A stretch of DNA of 64,000 nucleotides from the NCBI RefSeq assembly GCF_015555045.1, contig NZ_JADNJQ010000005.1, positions 35,957 to 99,956 on the forward strand, given 5' to 3'. Below, in pieces: positions 16,127-24,890 of the stretch (position 1 is its first letter; every line of letters begins with the position of its first letter). Below the pieces are notes generated by a model, which was not told the DNA's origin, did no database searches, and saw only the letters and a program-made list of their open reading frames with translations. The DNA comes from Collinsella aerofaciens (GTDB lineage: Bacteria; Actinomycetota; Coriobacteriia; Coriobacteriales; Coriobacteriaceae). The position numbers and the translations under genes were made by a program.

Positions 16127-17649
16127 TGGCGTTCGAGACGTTTGCCGTTCACGCGGCCTGCATCCGCGGCGTCGAGGCGATTCCCGTCACGGTCGAGGTC
16201 TCGCTTGCCGGCGGCGTTCCGGGCATCCAGATGCTCGGCATACCGAGTATGGAGGTGATGGAGTCGCGCGGTCGTATTCGCTGCGCGATGCGCTCGGCCG
16301 GCTTTGAGATCCCGCGCTCGGGCATTACGGTCAATCTGGCGCCCGGCGATATCCGCAAGACCGGTAGCGGCTTTGATCTGCCCATCGCCATCGCGGTATT
16401 GGCGGCCGATGGGCAGATTCCCCGCGACAACCTCGATCGTTGTCTTATCGCTGGTGAGCTTGGCTTGGACGGTACGGTGCTTCCTGTCAAGGGCGAGGTG
16501 GCGTTTCAGTTATTGGCGCGTGATTTGGGGCTGTCCTTTATCGCCGGCAGGTCAGACCAGCATGTGCCACTCGCGGGCGTGGATTGCGGATTCATCGATC
16601 ATTTGTCTCAGCTTGCTCATGGTATGGGCGATGCCGCGCGGCACTACTTGGATTCCGAGGGCGTCGAGGCGACCTTTGAGCCTGAGCTCGACTATGCCGA
16701 CGTGCTGGGGCAGGAAGTCGCTAAACGCGGCATGGCGCTTGCGGCGGCAGGAGAACTCGGCTTGCTCATGATCGGGTCTCCGGGATCGGGCAAGACGATG
16801 CTCGCACGCCGTATGACCGGCATCCTGCCCGAGCTTTCCGTTGAGGATCAGCAGGAGGCACTGTGCATCCATTCGGTTTTGGGTGAGAACATTGATGGCT
16901 TGTTGGCGGGGCACCGCCCCTTCCGCAGTCCCCACCACAGTATTTCGACCGCAGGCCTTATCGGCGGCGGGCGCCCGGTGCACCCGGGTGAGATCAGCCT
17001 TGCTCATGGCGGCGTGCTCTTTTTGGACGAGCTTGCCGAGTTTCCCACTGGCGTGCTGCAGACGCTGCGTCAGCCCATCGAGCGCGGCTACGTGAGGATC
17101 GTACGCGTCGACGGGGCTTTTACCTTCCCGTCGCGCTTTCAGCTGCTGGCTGCGAGCAATCCCTGCCCCTGCGGCTTTTTGGGCGATCGCGAGGTGCCGT
17201 GTCGCTGCTCGGCGGCGATGGTCGAGCGCTATCGGTCTAAACTGCGCGGTCCTTTGGCCGACCGTATCGACATGATGATCGATGTGACCCGTCCCGACCC
17301 TCAAGTGATTATCGAGGGTGCGGAGGGCATGTCGTCGGCCGAGTTACGTGACTACGTTGTGCGCGGTCGCGCCTTTCGCGCTTGGCGCGAATCCCGCATG
17401 GACGATGCGGATGCCGAGGCCGAGGATGACGAGACACGGTCCATTGACGGCGTCGTTTCGACCTTTGAGCTCGATGATGCGGCGGAGAAGTGTGTGCTCG
17501 GCCTGTCGAAGCGCACGCATCTCACAGGGCGTGGCATCGTGCGCCTTGTTCGCATTGCGCGCACGATCGCAGATGTCGCCGAGAGCGAGCAGGTGACGCA
17601 GGACCACGTGCTCGAGGCGGCGATGTACCAGGGAAGGAGGGACCAATGA
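16126..17649 (+). CDS. comM: YifB/ComM family Mg-chelatase-like AAA+ ATPase
   Basis: A 507-residue protein with an N-terminal Lon-like domain (GIPSMEVMESRGRIRCA). A magnesium-chelatase-type AAA+ module follows: Walker A IGSPGSGKTMLARR, Walker B GVLFLDELAEF, then NPCPCGFLGD and CRCS. A C-terminal domain ends the protein. ComM of transformable bacteria is a branch-migration helicase that helps integrate incoming DNA. An acidic insertion (DADAEAEDDE, near residue 430) interrupts the C-terminal region. It overlaps yraN by one base and dprA by four, a tight three-gene operon. Confidence 0.94.
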   Translation: MAFETFAVHAACIRGVEAIPVTVEVSLAGGVPGIQMLGIPSMEVMESRGRIRCAMRSAGFEIPRSGITVNLAPGDIRKTGSGFDLPIAIAVLAADGQIPRDNLDRCLIAGELGLDGTVLPVKGEVAFQLLARDLGLSFIAGRSDQHVPLAGVDCGFIDHLSQLAHGMGDAARHYLDSEGVEATFEPELDYADVLGQEVAKRGMALAAAGELGLLMIGSPGSGKTMLARRMTGILPELSVEDQQEALCIHSVLGENIDGLLAGHRPFRSPHHSISTAGLIGGGRPVHPGEISLAHGGVLFLDELAEFPTGVLQTLRQPIERGYVRIVRVDGAFTFPSRFQLLAASNPCPCGFLGDREVPCRCSAAMVERYRSKLRGPLADRIDMMIDVTRPDPQVIIEGAEGMSSAELRDYVVRGRAFRAWRESRMDDADAEAEDDETRSIDGVVSTFELDDAAEKCVLGLSKRTHLTGRGIVRLVRIARTIADVAESEQVTQDHVLEAAMYQGRRDQ

Positions 17650-18581
17650 TGGCTGAGGGGACCTTCGAGCTGCATCCAGGTGACGCGTTGTATCCCGAGA
17701 CCGTTTTGGAGCTTTCTGATGTACCTCAGACGCTCTATGTGCGCGGCAACCCCGAGGCGCTTTCGACGCCCGCGCTCTCCATCATCGGTGCGCGAAAGGC
17801 CTCGCCGTATGGTCTTGCCGTGGCAGAGCTTGCGGCGAAGGTGGCGGTTGAGGCGGGAGTGACGGTAGTTTCGGGCGGTGCGGTCGGTTGTGACCAGGCC
17901 TCGGGTTGGGCTGCGGTCAACGCCGGCGGCAAACACGTTGTGGTGCTGGGGACGGGCGCCGACGTGGTCTACCCGCGTTCGAGCGCGGGGCTGATTACGC
18001 GCACGCTTGATACGAGTGGCGCGGTCGTGTCGATCTCTCCGTGGGGCATGGGTCCGCGCAAGTTCGCCTTTCCGCGCCGCAATCGCGTAATCGCGGCCCT
18101 GTCGCAAGCCCTCTTTGTATCCGAGGCGGGTATGCCTTCTGGGACGTTTTCCACAGCCGAGGCTGCTATGGATTTGGGGCGCGAACTTCTTGCCGTGCCG
18201 GGGTCGATCCTATCGCCCGAGTCGCGTGGCACGAATTACCTCATTGCGAACGGTGCCTGCTGCATCGTCGACGAGGAATCTATCGAGATGGCTATCTCAC
18301 GCATCTACGGAACCCTGCGCTACTCGCGCCCCGATGCTCCCGGCATTGCCGACCTGGATCCAACGCAGCAGACCGTGATGCATGCGCTCATCGCCTCTCC
18401 GCTCAAGGTCGACGACATCGCGGCGCTCGTCTCGCTCGATGCTGTCGGCGTACTCAAACTCTTGGGTTCGCTTGAACTCGAGGGTCTTATCGAGCGCATG
18501 ATGGATGGAAGGTATGCGCCCTCCAAGTTTGCCCTTCACGCCCAGACACCCTTCGGTCACAATGGAAAACGTGTCAATTAG
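17646..18581 (+). CDS. dprA: DNA-processing protein DprA
   Basis: A 311-residue DprA/Smf, which loads RecA onto incoming single-stranded DNA in transformation. The Rossmann-like core is complete: IIGARKASPYG, VSGGAVGCDQASGWAA, VVVLGTG.D.VYP, FPRRNRVIAALS, EAG.PSGTFSTAEAAMDLGREL and AVPG...SP.SRGTN.LI..GA. A C-terminal winged-helix region follows (about residues 230-290). The N-terminal SAM-like domain of long DprAs is absent. The start is ATG at 17646 (or the adjacent ATG at 17649) after GGAAGGAGGGA. Confidence 0.95.
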   Translation: MMAEGTFELHPGDALYPETVLELSDVPQTLYVRGNPEALSTPALSIIGARKASPYGLAVAELAAKVAVEAGVTVVSGGAVGCDQASGWAAVNAGGKHVVVLGTGADVVYPRSSAGLITRTLDTSGAVVSISPWGMGPRKFAFPRRNRVIAALSQALFVSEAGMPSGTFSTAEAAMDLGRELLAVPGSILSPESRGTNYLIANGACCIVDEESIEMAISRIYGTLRYSRPDAPGIADLDPTQQTVMHALIASPLKVDDIAALVSLDAVGVLKLLGSLELEGLIERMMDGRYAPSKFALHAQTPFGHNGKRVN

Positions 18582-18595
18582 AAAGGTGTTTGCAG

Positions 18596-19933
18596 ATGCA
18601 GTTCGATCAGGTGACAGTTATCGGTGGCGGTCTGGCGGGTTCGGAGTGCGCGATCCAGCTGGCAGATCGCGGTTTTGCCGTAAAGCTGTGCGAGATGCGC
18701 CCCCAGGTGAGCTCCCCGGCTCACCATACCGATCACCTGGCAGAGCTCGTCTGCTCGAATTCGTTTAAGTCGACCCGTCCGGATTCCGCGGCTGGTTTGC
18801 TGAAGGCCGAGCTTGAGCGCATGGGTTCAGTCCTGCTCGATTGCGCCCATCGCGCGGCTGTTCCCGCCGGTGGCGCCTTGGCGGTCGACCGCGTCAAGTT
18901 TTCCGAGCTTGTCGAGGCCGAGGTTGCCGCTCGTCCCAATATCGAGGTCGTGCACGGTGAGGTCACACAGATTCCCGAGGGTCACGTGGTCATTGCCGCG
19001 GGCCCGCTGTGTTCACCGGCGCTGAGCGAAGAGGTTATGAAGCTCGTCGGTGGCGATGCCCTGGCATTCTTTGATGCGGCGGCGCCGATCGTCGATGCCT
19101 CCACGCTCGATATGGACGTGCTGTTCTCGCAGTCGCGCTACGAGGAGCAGGGGAGCGGCGACTATCTCAACGCTTCGCTCAACAAGGAGGAGTACGAGGC
19201 CTTTATCGAGGCGCTTACCACGGCCGACCGCGTGGTGCTCAAAGACTTTGAGGGCGGCGATCTGTTCCAAGCCTGCCAGCCTGCCGAGGAAGTTGCGCGC
19301 ACCGGCAAGGACGCCATTCGCTTTGGCGCCATGAAGCCCGTCGGCCTCACCGACCCGCGTACCGGACGTCGCCCTTGGGCGGCGATTCAGCTGCGTGCCG
19401 AGAACAAGGAGAAGACCGCCTATAACCTGGTGGGCTTCCAGACCAACTTGACCTTTGGCGAGCAGAAGCGCGTCTTCCATATGGTGCCGGGCCTGGAGAA
19501 CGCTGAGTTCTTCCGCTACGGTGTCATGCACCGCAATACCTTTGTCGACGCCCCTCACGTGCTCGATAGCACCTTTGCCGTGCCCGGTACCGGCGTGCGC
19601 CTGGCCGGTCAGATCACCGGCACCGAGGGGTACATGGAAGCCGTGGCGACAGGTCTGCTCGCGGCGCTCAACACCTATGCCGAGGCTATCGGTGCCGCGG
19701 GCGTCGAGTTGCCGCGTGTGGGCGCCCTGGGTGCGCTCGTGGGCTATGCGACCGATCCTGCCACCGTGGGCTATCAACCCATGCATGTCAACTTTGGACT
19801 GGTGCCGCCGCTCGAGGACGGTAAGCGCCGCAGCAAGCGCGACCGCTACCAGGCCTATGCGGACCGTGCACTCGAGGCCCTTGATGCCTATCTGGCCACT
19901 CGCCCCGATCTGTTTGGAGGCGACCGGTCATAG
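18596..19933 (+). CDS. trmFO: methylenetetrahydrofolate--tRNA-(uracil-5-)-methyltransferase TrmFO
   Basis: A 445-residue folate/FAD enzyme that makes 5-methyluridine 54 in tRNA. Features are the FAD dinucleotide-binding VIGGGLAGSECAIQLADRG at the N-terminus, CEMRP, ELVCSNSFKS, and the C-terminal GT.VRLAGQITG.EGY block with NFGLVPPL. The ATG at 18596 has AAAGG nine bases away; a TTG at 18590 would be too close. The dprA-trmFO-xer order resembles the Gram-positive topA-trmFO-xerC-hslVU region, but topA and hslVU are not here. Confidence 0.96.
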   Translation: MQFDQVTVIGGGLAGSECAIQLADRGFAVKLCEMRPQVSSPAHHTDHLAELVCSNSFKSTRPDSAAGLLKAELERMGSVLLDCAHRAAVPAGGALAVDRVKFSELVEAEVAARPNIEVVHGEVTQIPEGHVVIAAGPLCSPALSEEVMKLVGGDALAFFDAAAPIVDASTLDMDVLFSQSRYEEQGSGDYLNASLNKEEYEAFIEALTTADRVVLKDFEGGDLFQACQPAEEVARTGKDAIRFGAMKPVGLTDPRTGRRPWAAIQLRAENKEKTAYNLVGFQTNLTFGEQKRVFHMVPGLENAEFFRYGVMHRNTFVDAPHVLDSTFAVPGTGVRLAGQITGTEGYMEAVATGLLAALNTYAEAIGAAGVELPRVGALGALVGYATDPATVGYQPMHVNFGLVPPLEDGKRRSKRDRYQAYADRALEALDAYLATRPDLFGGDRS

Positions 19934-20850
19934 TTTTTGACCTGTACGACACCGTCGACTCGTTTATCGCCTACATCGCACGTGTCGAGGGTCTTTCTCC
20001 CAACACGGTGACGGCCTATGGCTCGCGGTTGGAGCGCTTTGCTGCCTGGTGCGAGCGCGAGGACGTCGACGCTCGCGCCGCCGACGTGCGGACCGTTCGC
20101 TCCTATTTGGCCGAGCTGTCGCGTGGCCAGGTGGCGGCTCGGACCCTTGCGGCACACCTGTCTGCCATTCGCTCACTCTATCGGTGGATGGCTGCCGAGG
20201 GAATCGTTGAGGGCGATGCGGTCTCGGCGATTTCCTCGCCCAAGCTCCCGCGCGATTTGCCCGGTGTGCTGACGTCCCAACAGGTGGAGGCGCTCCTCAA
20301 AGCCCCCGATACCTCAACACCCTCGGGACTGCGCGATGCGGCGATGCTCGAGTTGCTCTATGCCTCGGGTGCTCGTATCTCTGAGCTCGCAGCACTCAAT
20401 GTGGAGTCCATCGCTTGGTCCGAGCGCACGCTGCGCCTGTGGGGCAAGGGAAGCAAGGAGCGCATCGTTCCTCTGTATCGTCGTGCGCTCGATGTGACGC
20501 GTCTCTATATTGAAGAGGGGAGGCCGGAGTTGCTCGCTCGGGCAAAGCGCCGCGACCTCGCTACTGGGCCGCATCCGCTGCTTATATCGGCGCGCGGCAA
20601 TCGCATGAGCGCCGCGATGCTCCGGCGGAGGTTCCATACGCTGGCGACGCTCGCCGGCATTCCGGCCGACATCGCCCCGCATGCGATGCGCCATACCTTT
20701 GCGACCGACTTGCTCGAGGGCGGTGCGGACCTGCGCTCGGTTCAAGAGCTGCTAGGTCATGCGAGCCTGTCCACGACGCAGATCTACACGCATCTCACAC
20801 CCGATCGGCTTAAGCGGGCTGTGGCTCAAGCCCATCCCCGCGGCGAATAG
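19930..20850 (+). CDS. xerC: tyrosine recombinase XerC/XerD-type
   Basis: A site-specific recombinase that resolves chromosome dimers. Catalytic residues are visible: Arg in YASGARISEL, Lys in GKGSKERIVPL, HAMRHTF (HxxR), LLGHASL and the nucleophile Tyr in TTQIYTHLTP. The first GTG (20008) would remove the start of the SAM-like N-terminal domain. The in-frame residues encoded from 19930 (F..YIARVEGLSPNTVTAY) fit the family. GGAGG at 19916-19920 lies nine bases before an ATA at 19930 that overlaps the trmFO stop, so 19930 is given as the likely start although ATA is unusual. XerD is equally possible. Confidence 0.88.
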   Translation: MVFDLYDTVDSFIAYIARVEGLSPNTVTAYGSRLERFAAWCEREDVDARAADVRTVRSYLAELSRGQVAARTLAAHLSAIRSLYRWMAAEGIVEGDAVSAISSPKLPRDLPGVLTSQQVEALLKAPDTSTPSGLRDAAMLELLYASGARISELAALNVESIAWSERTLRLWGKGSKERIVPLYRRALDVTRLYIEEGRPELLARAKRRDLATGPHPLLISARGNRMSAAMLRRRFHTLATLAGIPADIAPHAMRHTFATDLLEGGADLRSVQELLGHASLSTTQIYTHLTPDRLKRAVAQAHPRGE

Positions 20851-20899
20851 TGGCTGGCACGTCCCGCGCCGCACTCAGGTGTGTGGTTTTGATTGCGGG

Positions 20900-20928
20900 T
20901 TGGCAGGAAGAGGCATTCCTGCTATCAT
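20900..20928 (+). promoter_or_regulatory. rpsB promoter
   Basis: TTGGCA (20900-20905) and TATCAT (20923-20928) with the ideal 17-base spacer and an extended -10 TGC before TATCAT. It lies 141 bases before rpsB, leaving a long leader in which no recognisable protein-binding structure was assigned. Confidence 0.75.
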
Positions 20929-21069
20929 TCATCGGGTTGCTTCACGGCAACATGTTTTTATCACGCACGCGCGGCTACTTCATACCGTGGTGCCCGGGCT
21001 TTGGTAGCACATGTCCGGGTTGGTTTTGGAGGATGACCCCGCGCGGAGGCAAACCACAGGAGGTTTAAC

Positions 21070-21798
21070 ATGGCTACCAAGATTAATATCCGCACCCTGC
21101 TCGAGGCCGGCTGCCACTTCGGTCACCAGACCCGTCGCTGGAACCCCAAGATGAAGCCGTTCATCTTCGGTGAGCGCAACGGCATCTACATCCTCGACCT
21201 CAAGCAGACCATTCTCGACGCCGACCAGGCCTACACCTTCGTCAAGAACGTCGCCAAGGGTGGCAACGTGCTGTTCGTCGGCACCAAGAAGCAGGCTCAG
21301 GAGGCCGTCAAGAACGCTGCTGAGCGCGCCAACATGCCCTACATCAACCAGCGTTGGCTCGGCGGTATGCTGACCAACTTCGTCACCATCCGCTCCCGCA
21401 TCAACCGCATGGAGGAGCTCGAGGCCATGGTCGAGGACGGCCGCATGGCTGTTCTGCCCAAGAAGGAGCAGGCTGTTCTCGGCAAGGAGCTCACCAAGCT
21501 CCAGACCAACCTCGGTGGCGCTCGCGACATGAAGGGTCTGCCCCAGGCTCTCTTCGTCATCGACACCAAGCGCGAGGAGAACGCCATCAAGGAGGCTCAG
21601 CGCCTGAACATCCCCGTCGTCGCTCTGATCGACACCAACTCCGATCCCGACGAGGTCGAGTACGGCATCCCCTGCAACGATGACGCTATCTCCGCTGTCA
21701 CCCTTATGTGCGAGCTCATGGCTGACGCCTGCCTCGCTGGCTCCGGCAAGGAGCAGGTCTCCGAGGCCGAGATGGCCGCTGAGCCCAAGGCCGAGTAA
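21070..21798 (+). CDS. rpsB: 30S ribosomal protein S2
   Basis: A 242-residue S2, recognised by the N-terminal [19 protein letters not shown], the RNGIYILDL block, WLGGMLTNF and the C-terminal [32 protein letters not shown] lies before the ATG. Codon use is strongly biased to C-ending codons, as expected for a highly expressed gene. It forms an operon with tsf, as in most bacteria. Confidence 0.98.
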   Translation: MATKINIRTLLEAGCHFGHQTRRWNPKMKPFIFGERNGIYILDLKQTILDADQAYTFVKNVAKGGNVLFVGTKKQAQEAVKNAAERANMPYINQRWLGGMLTNFVTIRSRINRMEELEAMVEDGRMAVLPKKEQAVLGKELTKLQTNLGGARDMKGLPQALFVIDTKREENAIKEAQRLNIPVVALIDTNSDPDEVEYGIPCNDDAISAVTLMCELMADACLAGSGKEQVSEAEMAAEPKAE

Positions 21799-21843
21799 AT
21801 CAGTCTTAGTTAATTCTTTTTCATCTCTTTGAAAGGAACCACA

Positions 21844-22713
21844 ATGGCCCAGATTACCGCCGCTATGGTCAAGCAGCTCCGCGAGATGACCGACTCCCCG
21901 ATGATGGAGTGCAAGAAGGCTCTCGTCGAGGCTGACGGCGACATGGACGCCGCTGTCGACGTTCTGCGTAAGAACGGCCTTGCCAAGGCTGCCAAGAAGG
22001 CTGGCCGTGAGACCAACGAGGGCGCTGTCGCCGCGTTCGTCTCCGAGGATGGCAAGACCGGCGCTCTGCTCGAGCTCTCCTGCGAGACCGACTTCGTTGG
22101 CTCCAACGCCAAGTTCACCGGCTTTGCTTCCAAGGTCGCTGAGGTTGTCGCTACCACCGAGCCTGCTGACGTCGACGCTCTGCTCGAGAAGCCGATGGGC
22201 GAGGAGACCGTTTCCTCCGAGCTCACCGAGATGATTCACATCATGGGCGAGAACATGAAGATCTCCCGCTTCGCTGCCCGCAAGGCCGAGAACGGCGCGC
22301 TCGCTTCTTACATCCACATGGGTGGTAAGATCGGCGTCCTCGTCGAGTTCGCTTTCGAGAAGGCCGAGACCGCTCAGGCTGAGTCCTTCAAGACCTTCGC
22401 TCACGACGTTGCCCTTCAGGTTGCCGCCGTCGCCCCGATCTGCGCTACCCGCGATCAGGTTCCGGCCGAGACCGTCGAGCACGAGAAGCAGATCTACATG
22501 GCCCAGGCTGCCGAGTCCGGCAAGCCCGAGGCTATCCAGGAGAAGATGGCTGTCGGCCGTCTGGAGAAGTTCTACAAGCAGTCCGTGCTCACCGAGCAGG
22601 AGTTCATCAAGGACAGCTCCCTCACCATCAAGAAGTACGCTGAGCAGGTCTCCAAGGAGCTCGGCGACACCATTACCGTCGTTGCCTTTGACCGTCTGGT
22701 CCGTGGCGAGTAA
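21844..22713 (+). CDS. tsf: elongation factor Ts
   Basis: A 289-residue guanine-nucleotide exchange factor for EF-Tu. Signatures include LREMTDSPMMECKKALVEADGD near the N-terminus, the UBA-like LRKNGLAKAAKKAGRE.NEG segment, CETDFV and the ALQVAA block. The ATG at 21844 follows GAAAGGA. It lies 45 bases after rpsB and ends in a strong terminator. Confidence 0.98.
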   Translation: MAQITAAMVKQLREMTDSPMMECKKALVEADGDMDAAVDVLRKNGLAKAAKKAGRETNEGAVAAFVSEDGKTGALLELSCETDFVGSNAKFTGFASKVAEVVATTEPADVDALLEKPMGEETVSSELTEMIHIMGENMKISRFAARKAENGALASYIHMGGKIGVLVEFAFEKAETAQAESFKTFAHDVALQVAAVAPICATRDQVPAETVEHEKQIYMAQAAESGKPEAIQEKMAVGRLEKFYKQSVLTEQEFIKDSSLTIKKYAEQVSKELGDTITVVAFDRLVRGE

Positions 22714-22737
22714 ATAAGCTCTTGTAGCTGGTAATGA

Positions 22738-22771
22738 GCAGGCTGTGGGTTTTACTCACAGCCTGCTTTTT
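22738..22771 (+). terminator. rpsB-tsf terminator
   Basis: Perfect 10-bp stem GCAGGCTGTG (22738-22747) / CACAGCCTGC (22757-22766) and five T. A second small hairpin GGCTCT-TATC-AGAGCC follows at 22775-22790. Confidence 0.93.
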
Positions 22772-22830
22772 CATGGCTCTTATCAGAGCCTTTGATATCA
22801 TATTGAGAGTCTAATTAAAGGAGGATCGCT

Positions 22831-23553
22831 TTGTCCGACATCCGATATAAACGCGTGCTTCTTAAGCTTTCTGGCGAAGCACTGATGGGCGACGGCCAAT
22901 ATGGCATCGACCCCAAGGTTACCGACCATCTTGCCAAGCAGGTCAAGGAGCTGCTCGCCGTTGGCCATGAGGTCGGCGTCGTTGTCGGCGGCGGTAATAT
23001 TTTCCGCGGCATGGCCGGCGCTGCCGGTGGCATGGAGCGTGCTCAGGCCGACTACATGGGCATGCTGGCAACCGTTATGAACGCGCTCGCCCTGCAGGAT
23101 GCCTTCGAGCACAACGATGTTCCCTGCCGCGTTATGAGCGCTATCCAGATGAACGAGATCTGCGAGCCCTATATTCGCCGTCGCGCCATCAACCACCTTT
23201 CCAAGGGCAACGTTGTTATTTTTGCCGCCGGTTCGGGCAATCCGTACTTTACGACCGACACCGCCGCGGCTCTTCGTGCGTGCGAGATCGGCGCCGAGAT
23301 TCTGATTAAAGCCACCAAGGTTGACGGCATCTACGACAAGGATCCCGTCAAGTGCGCCGATGCCGTCCGTTTTGACAAGATTACCTATCACGAGGTTCTC
23401 GTCCGCGGTCTGCAGGTTATGGATTCCACGGCTACGGCACTGTGCCAGGATAACCGTATGCCGATTTTGGTCCTCAACATCGATGGCGAGGACACCGTCA
23501 AGCGCGCGCTTTCGGGTGAGCCCGTCGGCACGCTCGTCTATCAGGAGGATTAA
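22831..23553 (+). CDS. pyrH: uridylate kinase (UMP kinase)
   Basis: A 240-residue UMP kinase of the amino-acid-kinase fold. Family motifs are [24 protein letters not shown], the [15 protein letters not shown] block and [10 protein letters not shown]. It phosphorylates UMP to UDP and is usually regulated by GTP and UTP. The start is TTG at 22831 behind AAAGGAGGA. It opens the conserved pyrH-frr-uppS-cdsA-dxr-rseP-ispG-proS cluster, whose genes overlap or almost touch. Confidence 0.97.
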   Translation: MSDIRYKRVLLKLSGEALMGDGQYGIDPKVTDHLAKQVKELLAVGHEVGVVVGGGNIFRGMAGAAGGMERAQADYMGMLATVMNALALQDAFEHNDVPCRVMSAIQMNEICEPYIRRRAINHLSKGNVVIFAAGSGNPYFTTDTAAALRACEIGAEILIKATKVDGIYDKDPVKCADAVRFDKITYHEVLVRGLQVMDSTATALCQDNRMPILVLNIDGEDTVKRALSGEPVGTLVYQED

Positions 23554-23555
23554 GC

Positions 23556-24092
23556 ATGGCAGAGAACATCACCGCCCACATGGACAAGTCGCTCGAGTCC
23601 CTCAAGCACAGCTTCTCCAAGGTTCGCACGGGTCGCGCCAACGCTAACATTCTGTCCGACATTTCGGTCGATTACTACGGTGTTCCCACGCCGGTTACCC
23701 AGGTTGCCGCCGTTAAGACTCCCGAGGCTCACATGCTGCTCATCGAGCCCTGGGACAAGGCACTCGTCAATGCAATTGTGAAGGCTATCAGCGCTTCCGA
23801 TCTGGGCATTACTCCCAACTCTGACGGTACCGTCGTGCGCCTTCCGTTCCCGGCTCCCACCGAGGAGCGTCGTCGCGAGCTCGTCAAGGAGTGCCGCGAG
23901 TATGCCGAGCAGGCCAAGGTTTCCATTCGCAACATCCGTCGTGACTTTAACAACAAGCTTGAGCGCGACGAAGAGCTCACCGAGGACGATGTCCGTCGCG
24001 AGCAGGCCAAGGTCCAGAAGCATACCGATGAGTATGTTGCCAAGGTCGAGGAGCTTCTGAAGGAAAAAGAAGCCGAGGTCATGGAGATCTAA
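23556..24092 (+). CDS. frr: ribosome recycling factor
   Basis: A 178-residue RRF that splits post-termination ribosomes together with EF-G. The protein shows SFSKVRTGRANANIL, the YYGVPTPVTQVA strand, IEPWDK, and the C-terminal helical hairpin rich in RRE..K. It is slightly shorter than the common 185 residues. The gene lies two bases after the pyrH stop and is followed by uppS with one base between. Confidence 0.97.
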   Translation: MAENITAHMDKSLESLKHSFSKVRTGRANANILSDISVDYYGVPTPVTQVAAVKTPEAHMLLIEPWDKALVNAIVKAISASDLGITPNSDGTVVRLPFPAPTEERRRELVKECREYAEQAKVSIRNIRRDFNNKLERDEELTEDDVRREQAKVQKHTDEYVAKVEELLKEKEAEVMEI

Positions 24093-24093
24093 G

Positions 24094-24888
24094 GTGCAAT
24101 ACGACGAGAACAAACTGGTCGAGTACTTTGCCGACGCCCCTGCGGGCGTCGGTTTTTCCGACCTTGACCTCAATAAGATTCCGCATCATATTTCGTGCAT
24201 CATGGACGGTAACGGTCGTTGGGCCACGGCGCGCGGTCTTGCCCGCACCGAGGGCCACAAGGCAGGTATCGTCTCCCTGCGCGAGATTATTACCGCATGC
24301 GTGCGCTTGGGCGTCGACGTCCTTTCGGCCTATGCGTTTTCCACCGAAAACTGGAATCGTCCGCAGCACGAGGTCAACGTTTTGATGCATTTGTTTGCCA
24401 AGACGTTTATCGATGAGCTGCCGCTGCTTAAGCGCGAAAACGTGCGCGTTGTCTTTTTGGGCGATATTTCCGCACTGCCCAAGAAGACCCGCGATGTCTT
24501 TGAGCGAGGTCTTGCCGAGTGTGCCGACCACACCGGCATGACGCTGGCGCTTGCCGTCAACTATGGCGCCCGTGCCGAGATCACCCGTGCTGTCCGTCAG
24601 ATCGCGCTCGATGCCGCCGCTGGAAAGATCGATCCCGTCGCTATCGACGATGATATGGTTGCTACGCATCTGTACACCGCCGGATTGCCCGATCCGGAGC
24701 TTGTGATTCGCACCTCCGGCGAGCTTCGTCTTTCGAACTATCTGCTGTGGCAGGTTGCCTATTCTGAGTTTTATGTCACCAATACCTATTGGCCCGACTT
24801 TGATCGTTGGGGTCTTGTCAACGCCATTTTGGCCTATCAGGGCCGCGACCGTAGGTTTGGTGGACTGAGCAAGACCGAGGAGGCTTAA
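24094..24888 (+). CDS. uppS: undecaprenyl diphosphate synthase (cis-prenyltransferase)
   Basis: A 264-residue cis-prenyltransferase that builds the C55 lipid carrier from farnesyl and isopentenyl diphosphate. The catalytic loop MDGNGRWA, AFSTENW.RP, LALNYGAR-like LAVNYGARAEI and the C-terminal RTSGELRLSNYLLWQ.AYSE.Y block are present. The GTG start at 24094 lies inside AAGGTG. Roughly 30 residues precede the domain. It acts with dxr and ispG downstream in one isoprenoid-lipid carrier pathway. Confidence 0.96.
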   Translation: MQYDENKLVEYFADAPAGVGFSDLDLNKIPHHISCIMDGNGRWATARGLARTEGHKAGIVSLREIITACVRLGVDVLSAYAFSTENWNRPQHEVNVLMHLFAKTFIDELPLLKRENVRVVFLGDISALPKKTRDVFERGLAECADHTGMTLALAVNYGARAEITRAVRQIALDAAAGKIDPVAIDDDMVATHLYTAGLPDPELVIRTSGELRLSNYLLWQVAYSEFYVTNTYWPDFDRWGLVNAILAYQGRDRRFGGLSKTEEA

Positions 24889-24890
24889 TC

